A DNA stretch of 5,831 bases from JAGTRP01 sp050259815 (lineage in GTDB: Bacteria; Pseudomonadota; Gammaproteobacteria; Burkholderiales; Rhodocyclaceae). Under the pieces are notes generated by a model that saw only the letters and a program-made list of their open reading frames with translations, made no database searches and was not told where the DNA came from. The stretch is taken from NCBI GenBank assembly GCA_050259815.1, contig JBLNBI010000368.1:1-5831 (forward strand), read 5' to 3'. Below are positions 1 to 5,059 of this stretch, in pieces (positions within the stretch are counted from its first letter, which is position 1; each line of letters begins with the position of its first letter). The position numbers and the translations under genes were made by a program.

Positions 1-53
1 TGCCACCGGCAAAGAGCCGCTTATCGCCAATACCCATTGTTCACGGGCACAGG

Positions 54-920
54 TCAGGCGATTTCGGCGGCGATCCTCTGGTAGGCGGCGAAGCGGCGCT
101 CGTCCATGCGGTGCTCGGAGAGGGCGAGGCGTAGGGCGCAATCCGGCTCCCGGTCGTGGCGGCAGTCCCGGAAGCGGCATTGGCCGAGGTAGGGGCGGAA
201 TTCCGGGAAGGCCTGCTCCAGCTCCCCCCGGTCCAGGTGGGCGAGGCCGAATTCCTGGAGGCCCGGGCAGTCGATGAGGTGGCTTGCCCCGTTCAGGTGG
301 TAGAGGCAGGCGTGGGTGGTGGTGTGCTTGCCGGAATCCAGGGCGGCGGAAATTTCCCGGGTGGCGGCGTTGGCTTCCGGCACCAGGGCGTTCACCAGGG
401 TGGATTTGCCCATGCCGGACTGGCCGACCAGGACGCTGGTGCGGCCTTCCAGGTGGGGGCGCAGGTCTTCGGCGTGGGCCCGGGCGCACAGCTCCAGGAT
501 GGGGTAGCCCAGCTTGGTGAAAATCTCCAGGCGCTGGCGGGCAGCGGGCAGGCGGTCGGCGAGGTCGCACTTGTTGAGGACGATGAGGACGTCGATGTCC
601 TGGCTCTCGGTCGCGATCAGGGTGCGGGTGACCAGTTCGTCGGAGAAGGCCGGCTCTACGGCGACCACCAGGACCACCTGGTCCACGTTGGCGGCGATGA
701 GCTTCTGGCGGAATTCATTGGAGCGGTAGAGGAGGTTCTGGCGAGGCTGGATGCCCTCGATGACGCCTTGGTCGGCGGCGGTCTGGCGGATATCCACCCG
801 GTCGCCGCAGGCGATTTCGCTTTTCTTGCCCCGGGGGAAGCAGGGCAGGGTGGAACCGTCCTCCCGCTCCACCACATACTGCCGCCCGTGGGCGGCGACT
901 ACCAGGCCGGTTTCGGTCAT
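54..920 (-). CDS. rsgA: Ribosome small-subunit-dependent GTPase RsgA
   Basis: This 288-residue protein is a circularly permuted GTPase that acts late in 30S ribosomal subunit maturation in the cytoplasm. An OB-fold-like N-terminus spans about residues 1-60. The G motifs then appear in permuted order: NKCD (G4) at 116-119, GQSGMGKS (G1, P-loop) at 166-173, GKHTTT (G2 region) at 197-202 and DCPG (G3) at 217-220. A C-terminal zinc knuckle follows, with C248, C253, H255 and C261. All these hallmarks are intact. The protein lacks the long N-terminal extension of E. coli RsgA (about 350 residues), which in my recollection is usual in betaproteobacteria. The ATG overlaps the stop of the upstream cytochrome gene as ATGA, and no Shine-Dalgarno sequence precedes it, so translation is probably coupled. 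It is the last visible gene of a three-gene operon. I see no intrinsic terminator in the 53 bases after its stop. Confidence 0.97.
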   Translation of the reverse strand: MTETGLVVAAHGRQYVVEREDGSTLPCFPRGKKSEIACGDRVDIRQTAADQGVIEGIQPRQNLLYRSNEFRQKLIAANVDQVVLVVAVEPAFSDELVTRTLIATESQDIDVLIVLNKCDLADRLPAARQRLEIFTKLGYPILELCARAHAEDLRPHLEGRTSVLVGQSGMGKSTLVNALVPEANAATREISAALDSGKHTTTHACLYHLNGASHLIDCPGLQEFGLAHLDRGELEQAFPEFRPYLGQCRFRDCRHDREPDCALRLALSEHRMDERRFAAYQRIAAEIA

Positions 921-1243
921 TGTTTATTGTCGAATCGGTAATATTGCTGATTTAGCCAGGCCGCCACGGCGCCCTCTTCCTCCGGCAACCAGCCGGCCTT
1001 GGCCATGGCGCTGCAGGCGGCGACCCGCTGCAGGAGTTCCTGTTTGTTGGAGACGAGCCGCCCTTCCCGGATATACATCTTGCTGCCGTCGCCGCCGTAC
1101 ATGCGGGCATGGCAGGCGATGCAGGACTTGTCGTGGAGGGCCTTGCCCAGGCTCGGGTCGACCTTGCCCCAGGGATCGTCCGCCATGGCGGCCCCGGAAA
1201 CCAGGGTGGCCATGAGGACGAGGATGGGGCGCATGGAGATCAC
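917..1243 (-). CDS. Small periplasmic c-type cytochrome
   Basis: This encodes a 108-residue monohaem c-type cytochrome, an electron carrier expected in the periplasm. Residues 4-21 look like a Sec signal peptide (Arg5, a hydrophobic stretch, then AMA before DDPWGK), leaving a mature protein of about 87 residues. The haem-attachment motif CIACH is at 41-45, with H45 as one axial ligand. M80 (in CSAMAKAGW) is the likelier distal ligand and M56 an alternative. A further cysteine, C77, lies outside the haem motif. The C-terminal helix (about 90-103, ending WLNQQYYRF) fits the closing helix of class I cytochromes c. The first start is GTG at 1243, overlapping the protease stop as GTGA; an ATG at 1234 (residue 4) is equally possible and leaves the signal peptide intact. 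Neither has a clear Shine-Dalgarno. Its redox partner cannot be told from this window. Confidence 0.92.
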   Translation of the reverse strand: MISMRPILVLMATLVSGAAMADDPWGKVDPSLGKALHDKSCIACHARMYGGDGSKMYIREGRLVSNKQELLQRVAACSAMAKAGWLPEEEGAVAAWLNQQYYRFDNKQ

Positions 1244-2487
1244 TGGGTCTGCAGCCGACGCAGGTGGTCGATGCGCTCCGCGGCCGGCGGATGGGAATCG
1301 TAGACCAGGGAATGGAGCGGGTCCGGGGTCAGGGTCGCGGCATTGTCCTCGTAGAGCTTGACCAGGGCCCGGGCCAGGTCGTCGGCGTTGGCGTGGCGGG
1401 CGGCGTAGGCGTCGGCCTCGAATTCATGGCGGCGGGAGACGAGGCTCATGACCGGGCTCAGGGGGAAGGTGAATACCGGGATGGCCAGGAAGAAGAGGAT
1501 CAGCGCGAGCGCCGTATTACGGACCGGGACCCCGAGTCCTTCGTAGAACCAGGGAGCGTCGATCAGTTGGCCCAGGAGCCACAGACCCGCCAGGGAAAGC
1601 CCGAACATGAGGACGATGCGCTTCACCACATGGCGATGGCTGAAATGGCCCAACTCATGGGCGAGCACGGCCTCGATCTCGGTGGGCTGGAGCCGGGATA
1701 GCAGGGTGTCGAAGAAGACGATGCGCTTGGAGCGGCCGAAGCCGGTGAAATAGGCGTTGCCGTGGCTGGAGCGCTTGGAGCCGTCCATGACGAAGAGCCC
1801 CTTGGACTGGAAGCCGCAGCGCTGCAGCAGCGCCTCGATGCGGGACTTCATCTCGCCGTCCTCCATGGGGGCGAACTTGTTGAAGAGGGGAGCGATCCAG
1901 GTCGGGTAGATGAAGAGGATGAGGAGATTCACCGCCGACCAGAACAGCCAGACGTACAGCCACCAGCGCTGGCCCATGGCTTCCATGAGCCAGAGCACCG
2001 CCAGGAGGATGGGAGTGCCGATGGCGAGGGCGAGGGCGGTCTGCTTGGCGAGGTCGGACAGGAAGAGGCCCAGGGTCATGCGGTTGAAGCCGAAGCGCTC
2101 CTCCACCACGAATTGCCGGTAGAGGGAGAAGGGCAGGTCCACCAGGCCGGAAACGACCATGAGGCTGAAGATCATGGCGACCCCATACCAGAGGCCGTCG
2201 AGGCGGGGGCTCCAGAAGCCGTGCAGGGCGGCGATGCCGCCCCCCAGGGTGAGGGCCAGGAGCAGGGCGGTTTCCACCAGGGTGGATTGCATGCCGAGCT
2301 TGGTGCGGGCAACGGTGTAATCGGCCGCCTTCTGGTGGGCGGCCAGCTGGATGCGCTCGCTGAACAGGGCGGGAACCCGGTCGCGGTTGGACTGGACGCA
2401 ATTCATCTGGCGCATGGCCAGCCAGAGCCGGGCGGCAAGGGTGAGAACCACGGCGGCGAGAAAGATGAGGGTGAAGCTGCTGGCCAT
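1240..2487 (-). CDS. M48 family (Ste24-like) integral membrane zinc metalloprotease
   Basis: This 415-residue membrane protein combines a Ste24-type N-terminal membrane domain (about residues 1-200) with an M48 peptidase domain. The catalytic HELGH is at 277-281, where H277 and H281 would bind zinc and E278 act as general base. The likely third zinc ligand is E355 in the EFEAD motif (355-359). Other family marks are NAYFTGFG at 244-251 and DSHPPAAERI near 397-406. Hydrophobic segments lie at about 4-24, 68-90, 100-122, 148-168, 175-195, 288-308 and 326-346. In eukaryotes Ste24 processes prenylated CAAX proteins; bacterial relatives are usually thought to act in membrane-protein quality control, but no substrate can be read here. 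The ATG at 2487 is the first possible start, because an in-frame TAG lies 3 nt upstream (2491-2493). It has only a weak ribosome-binding site. This is the first gene of the operon with the cytochrome and rsgA. Confidence 0.95.
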   Translation of the reverse strand: MASSFTLIFLAAVVLTLAARLWLAMRQMNCVQSNRDRVPALFSERIQLAAHQKAADYTVARTKLGMQSTLVETALLLALTLGGGIAALHGFWSPRLDGLWYGVAMIFSLMVVSGLVDLPFSLYRQFVVEERFGFNRMTLGLFLSDLAKQTALALAIGTPILLAVLWLMEAMGQRWWLYVWLFWSAVNLLILFIYPTWIAPLFNKFAPMEDGEMKSRIEALLQRCGFQSKGLFVMDGSKRSSHGNAYFTGFGRSKRIVFFDTLLSRLQPTEIEAVLAHELGHFSHRHVVKRIVLMFGLSLAGLWLLGQLIDAPWFYEGLGVPVRNTALALILFFLAIPVFTFPLSPVMSLVSRRHEFEADAYAARHANADDLARALVKLYEDNAATLTPDPLHSLVYDSHPPAAERIDHLRRLQTQ

Positions 2488-2529
2488 CGACTATGAGAAA
2501 ATAATGGTTTTTGAGTTTCAGGCAATTAT
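2488..2529. promoter_or_regulatory. 42-bp divergent intergenic region between orn and the M48 operon
   Basis: This AT-rich 42-bp gap separates two divergent start codons and must contain or overlap both promoters. On the plus strand, AATAAT at 2500-2505 could be an orn -10 element, but no good -35 lies upstream. AGG at 2520-2522, 7 nt before the orn ATG, is a short Shine-Dalgarno match. The opposing promoter candidate is listed separately. The compactness is seen directly; the promoter assignments are tentative. Confidence 0.5.
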
Positions 2530-2530
2530 A
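2525..2530 (-). promoter_or_regulatory. Candidate -10 element for the M48-cytochrome-rsgA operon
   Basis: Read on the minus strand, these bases are a perfect TATAAT. Transcription would start near 2518, giving a leader of about 30 nt before the protease ATG. The element includes the first base of the orn start codon, so the promoter would extend into orn. No convincing -35 box sits at 16-18 bp: the bases there read GAGGTT or AGGTTG. The nearest -35-like hexamer, TTGTTC, is only 13 bp away. This is a plausible but unproven promoter. Confidence 0.4.
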
Positions 2531-3075
2531 TGGCACGCGACCCGAACAACCTCGTCTGGCTGGACATGGAAATGACCGGCCTCAACCCCGATAGCGACCG
2601 TATCCTGGAGCTTGCCATCGTGGTCACCGATTCCAACCTGGAAATGGTGGCCGAATCGCCGGTCTGGGTCGTCCATCAGAGCGATGCCGTCCTCGACGCC
2701 ATGGACGATTGGAACAAGAAAACCCATGGCCGTTCCGGCCTGCTGGATCGGGTCAAGGCCACCCGCCACGACGACGCCATGGTCGAGGCCGAAGCCCTGG
2801 AATTCATGAAGAAATATGTCGGGGAGCGCCAGTCGCCCATGTGCGGCAATTCCATCTGCCAGGACCGCCGCTTCATGGCCCGCTACATGCCCGGGCTGGA
2901 AGCCTGGTTCCATTACCGCAACCTCGACGTCAGCACCCTGAAGGAGCTGTGCAAGCGCTGGACGCCGGAGGTGTACAAGGGCTTCAAGAAGCAGGGCAAG
3001 CACACCGCCTTGGCGGACATCTACGAATCCATCGAAGAACTCCGGTACTACCGGGAGCACTTCATCAAGCTCTAA
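2530..3075 (+). CDS. orn: Oligoribonuclease (3'-5' exoribonuclease of short RNAs)
   Basis: This 181-residue DEDDh exonuclease degrades 2-5-nt RNAs to mononucleotides at the end of mRNA decay. In several proteobacteria it also hydrolyses pGpG, the last step of cyclic-di-GMP breakdown. The catalytic set is intact: D12 and E14 in WLDMEMTGL, D112 in the NSICQDRRF block, and H158 and D163 in KHTALADI. Conserved NLDVSTLKEL (131-140) and the C-terminal RYYREHF (172-178) are also typical. Length matches the family (about 180 residues). The ATG at 2530 is the first start after an in-frame TGA at 2512-2514 and has an AGG 7 nt upstream. In E. coli orn is divergent from rsgA; here the same pair is separated by the protease and cytochrome genes. 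The stop codon overlaps that of the convergent glycosyltransferase. Confidence 0.98.
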   Translation: MARDPNNLVWLDMEMTGLNPDSDRILELAIVVTDSNLEMVAESPVWVVHQSDAVLDAMDDWNKKTHGRSGLLDRVKATRHDDAMVEAEALEFMKKYVGERQSPMCGNSICQDRRFMARYMPGLEAWFHYRNLDVSTLKELCKRWTPEVYKGFKKQGKHTALADIYESIEELRYYREHFIKL

Positions 3076-4697
3076 CGCTTATACAGGCGGAACCGCTCCC
3101 GCTTGTCCCCCGGGCGGCTGCCTTCCCACACCAGGGACCAGGCGCCGTCCGGCGCCGCCAGTTCCCGGCGGCTGTCGCCCTGGACCAGCAGCCAGTCGCA
3201 CTTGCGGCCGGCGCCGCTGGTAAATGCCAGGGGCTCCATTCCCGTGAAATAGGCCAGCGATGCCCGGTGGGTGTCGCTGAGGTCCCGCTCGGCCAGACAG
3301 CCGTGGTTTGCCGGCAGCTGCTTGGCAATGGCCAGGGCCACTGGCCGGTAGCTCTTGCCGTAGTCGAACCAGGGCAGCCACAGGAGGGTGGCAAGGAGCC
3401 AGAAGGTGGTGAAACCCATGGTCCAGTGGGTCAGGCTGCGGTAGGGCGAGCGCCGGGAGGTTGCCATCAGCCAGGCCCAGGCCAGGGTGCCGGCGGCGGC
3501 GATCAGCACGGGCAGCGGCTCGAAGTGGCCGACGAACCCGGGGCGCAGCACCACCGTGCGCTTGGCGAGCTTCTCCGGCCAACCCAGGGCCAGGGCCGAC
3601 CAGCCGAACCAGACCAGCCCCGCGAAGAAGGTGAAGGTCATCATGCTGAACCAGTCGAAGGCATTGGCCGCGCCCCGGCGCAGGGACAGGGCCCCGGGGG
3701 TGGCCAGCAGGGCCAGGGGCGGGAGCAGCAGGAGGGCCGGCAGCTCCTTCGGACGGTAGGCCAGGACCAGGAGCAGGAGGGTGATGCCGAAAAGCATCAG
3801 GGGCAGGACGATGGTCCGCTCCTTGAGCCGGTTGCGGCTGGTCCATAGCCACCAGGCGGCGATGGGCAGGGTCGGGAAGGCGAACCAGAGAAGTAAGCCC
3901 AGGTAGGCGCCGACGGCGCGGGACGACGGGTCGCCTTCGAAGAATTGGGCAATTTCTGCGGCTAGCCAGCCATTCAGGCGGTCCGGTTCCAGAAGTCCAA
4001 GGACGATGGGCCAAGGGGCGGCCAGCAGGGCGAAGAGCAGGAGTCCTGCCAGGCAGGTGCGCCAGGCCGTGCGGCGATCGGCGGACAGAAAGGCCGCCAG
4101 GGGGCCGGCGATCAGAAGCGGTAGGGTGGGGGCGATGCCGGTTCCGAGGAAGCAGGCGGCCAGGGCGCCGCCGTAGAGGCCGGCGGCCAGCCTGGGTTTG
4201 CGCCCGAAGGCAGCCATGGCGCCGAGTCCGCAGCCATAGGCAGCCAGCGCCACCAGGAAAGGCTGGGCGTCGTGGGCGTGGACAATGAGGCCGGCGGTGC
4301 CTGCGAGAAGCAGGGGGCTGGCGGCGGCGGATTCCTGGCCGTGCAGCTCACGGCCGGCATAGTAGATGCCGACCAGGGCGAGGGCCACCCAGATACCGCT
4401 GGCTACCCGCATGGCGTCGTGGAGGGGCAGAAGCCAGCCCAGCGCCTTGCCGGTCAGGGCAGCACTCCAGTAATAGAGGGGGGGCTCGTTGAAGGGGCGG
4501 CCGGCCAAGGCGGGGGACAGCCAGTCGCCGTGGGCGAGCATGTTCCAGGCGGTGCCCAGGTGGATGGCGTCTTCGCCCTTCCAGGGGTCGCGGCCCACCA
4601 GGCCGGCGACGACGTAGAAAGTGAGCATGCCCGCCAGGACCCAGCCGGTGGGAGGGAGGCGAAGGCCGCGGTGCAGTTTGGCGATCAGGTCTGCCAT
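3072..4697 (-). CDS. GT-C fold membrane glycosyltransferase (ArnT/PMT_2-like)
   Basis: This encodes a 541-residue polytopic protein of the GT-C superfamily, resembling ArnT/GT39/GT83-type enzymes that move a sugar from a polyprenyl-phosphate donor to an acceptor on the periplasmic face of the inner membrane. About 12-13 hydrophobic segments are visible (first at about 17-35, last at about 424-443). The first periplasmic loop has the family signature: acidic E42-D43 in PWKGED, then an HGDWLSPALAGRPF stretch and EPPLYYW at 71-77. A YRPKELPALLLLPPLALLA segment (314-332) resembles the ArnT region before a late membrane helix. A soluble C-terminal tail of about 95 residues follows, with C467 and C500. 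Donor and acceptor cannot be inferred, and no lipid A or O-antigen genes lie nearby. The ATG at 4697 has no Shine-Dalgarno and lies 5 nt after the rpmE terminator T-tract. No upstream ATG, GTG or TTG was found in frame back to about 4808, and the next internal ATG (residue 24) would cut the first helix. Confidence 0.88.
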   Translation of the reverse strand: MADLIAKLHRGLRLPPTGWVLAGMLTFYVVAGLVGRDPWKGEDAIHLGTAWNMLAHGDWLSPALAGRPFNEPPLYYWSAALTGKALGWLLPLHDAMRVASGIWVALALVGIYYAGRELHGQESAAASPLLLAGTAGLIVHAHDAQPFLVALAAYGCGLGAMAAFGRKPRLAAGLYGGALAACFLGTGIAPTLPLLIAGPLAAFLSADRRTAWRTCLAGLLLFALLAAPWPIVLGLLEPDRLNGWLAAEIAQFFEGDPSSRAVGAYLGLLLWFAFPTLPIAAWWLWTSRNRLKERTIVLPLMLFGITLLLLVLAYRPKELPALLLLPPLALLATPGALSLRRGAANAFDWFSMMTFTFFAGLVWFGWSALALGWPEKLAKRTVVLRPGFVGHFEPLPVLIAAAGTLAWAWLMATSRRSPYRSLTHWTMGFTTFWLLATLLWLPWFDYGKSYRPVALAIAKQLPANHGCLAERDLSDTHRASLAYFTGMEPLAFTSGAGRKCDWLLVQGDSRRELAAPDGAWSLVWEGSRPGDKRERFRLYKR

Positions 4698-4702
4698 AAA
4701 CG

Positions 4703-4727
4703 AAAAAGGCAGCCAGAGGCTGCCTTT
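4703..4727 (-). terminator. Rho-independent terminator of rpmE
   Basis: On the minus strand a perfect 10-bp inverted repeat (AAAGGCAGCC, loop TCT, GGCTGCCTTT) ends in a run of five T at 4707-4703. It lies about 20 nt past the rpmE stop. The strong GC stem, short loop and T-tract are classic for an intrinsic terminator. The plus-strand T run is only three bases, so it probably works in one direction. Confidence 0.92.
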
Positions 4728-4746
4728 GTGTTCCTGTTCAAGCGGT

Positions 4747-4962
4747 TCAGGCGGACTTGCGCAGGGCGCCGAACTTTTGGTTGAACTTCTCGACGCGGCC
4801 GGCGGTGTCGACGATCTTCTGCTTGCCGGTGTAGAAGGGGTGGCACAGGGAGCAGACTTCCACGTGCAGCGGCTTCTTCATGGTCGAACGGGTGGTGAAG
4901 GTGCTGCCGCAGGAGCAGGTCACCTGGATTTCGGCGTATTCGGGGTGGATTCCGGCTTTCAT
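4747..4962 (-). CDS. rpmE: 50S ribosomal protein bL31 (zinc-binding form)
   Basis: This encodes a 71-residue ribosomal protein of the large subunit that helps bridge the two subunits. The N-terminus MKAGIHPEY is typical. The zinc ligands C16, C18, C37 and C40 are all present, marking the C+ (zinc-containing) form as opposed to the zinc-free paralogue used under zinc starvation. KFNQKFG near the C-terminus is also conserved. The frame is open upstream to an ATG at 5013, but the true start is the ATG at 4962: it matches the family N-terminus and follows an AAAGGT ribosome-binding site, whereas the extra 17 residues have no family counterpart and would begin inside the rho terminator hairpin. 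The gene lies 97 nt after rho, has its own candidate promoter and ends at an intrinsic terminator, so it is probably mainly monocistronic. Confidence 0.98.
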   Translation of the reverse strand: MKAGIHPEYAEIQVTCSCGSTFTTRSTMKKPLHVEVCSLCHPFYTGKQKIVDTAGRVEKFNQKFGALRKSA

Positions 4963-4968
4963 GTCTTT

Positions 4969-4974
4969 ACCTTT
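4969..4974 (-). promoter_or_regulatory. rpmE ribosome-binding site
   Basis: AAAGGT on the minus strand lies 6 nt before the ATG at 4962, in a purine-rich stretch. It supports the 71-residue bL31 start over the longer in-frame ATG at 5013. Confidence 0.75.
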
Positions 4975-5006
4975 CGTCAAGCGGCCGGCGGTTGTGGCCG
5001 ACCTGG

Positions 5007-5038
5007 AAAACACGCGATTATCCTCTAATAATCGCGTG
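5007..5038 (-). terminator. Probable intrinsic terminator downstream of rho
   Basis: On the minus strand a perfect 11-bp inverted repeat (CACGCGATTAT, loop TAGAGG, ATAATCGCGTG) spans 5038-5011, followed by TTTT at 5010-5007. It begins 21 nt after the rho stop codon. The T-tract is short (four T, then CC) and the upper stem is AT-rich, so it may be only moderately efficient. The same bases overlap a candidate rpmE promoter, so the inverted repeat could alternatively serve as a protein-binding site or a 3'-end stabiliser. Confidence 0.65.
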
Positions 5039-5045
5039 CCTGCAA
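5017..5045 (-). promoter_or_regulatory. Candidate sigma-70 promoter of rpmE
   Basis: The minus strand has TTGCAG at 5045-5040 and GATAAT at 5022-5017, separated by exactly 17 bp. The -10 matches the consensus at 5 of 6 positions and the -35 at its first three. Transcription would begin near 5010, giving a leader of about 48 nt. It lies between rho and rpmE and overlaps the terminator hairpin listed above. Confidence 0.55.
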
Positions 5046-5059
5046 GGGCTGTCGGCGAG

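Noticed and set aside
7..19. Small hairpin CGGC-AAAGA-GCCG after rsgA as a terminator
   Set aside because: The stem is only 4 bp and no T-tract follows on the minus strand.
1..37. Possible start of another minus-strand gene (ATG at 37, MGIGDKRLFAGG...)
   Set aside because: Only 12 codons are visible, with no Shine-Dalgarno and no recognisable family, so it cannot be supported from this window.
156..941. 261-codon plus-strand frame antisense to rsgA
   Set aside because: Gly/Val/Ala-rich translation without motifs. It mirrors the codon pattern of rsgA, which carries all its GTPase motifs.
396..2290. Recurring ACCAGGGTGG word (near 395, 1200 and 2277)
   Set aside because: The copies lie in coding sequence and share no fixed spacing or extended flank. 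They are explained by common Thr-Leu-Val codons in GC-rich genes.
1762..2496. 244-codon plus-strand frame antisense to the M48 protease
   Set aside because: Glu/Gly/His-rich shadow of a GC-rich membrane-protein gene, with no domain or ribosome-binding support.
1655..2536. 293-codon minus-strand frame overlapping the M48 protease
   Set aside because: Its Pro/Arg/His-rich translation has no recognisable motif. The overlapping frame encodes a complete protease with HELGH and EFEAD.
2709..3848. 379-codon open frame on the plus strand crossing orn and the glycosyltransferase
   Set aside because: It starts inside orn in another frame and continues antisense to the glycosyltransferase. Its composition (Gly, Gln, Pro, Arg-rich) is typical of GC-rich shadow frames, and both real genes have intact family motifs.
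4963..5013. Upstream ATG at 5013 extending bL31 by 17 residues
   Set aside because: The extension would begin inside the rho terminator hairpin, near the predicted transcription start, and lacks counterparts in the L31 family. The ATG at 4962 has a good ribosome-binding site.
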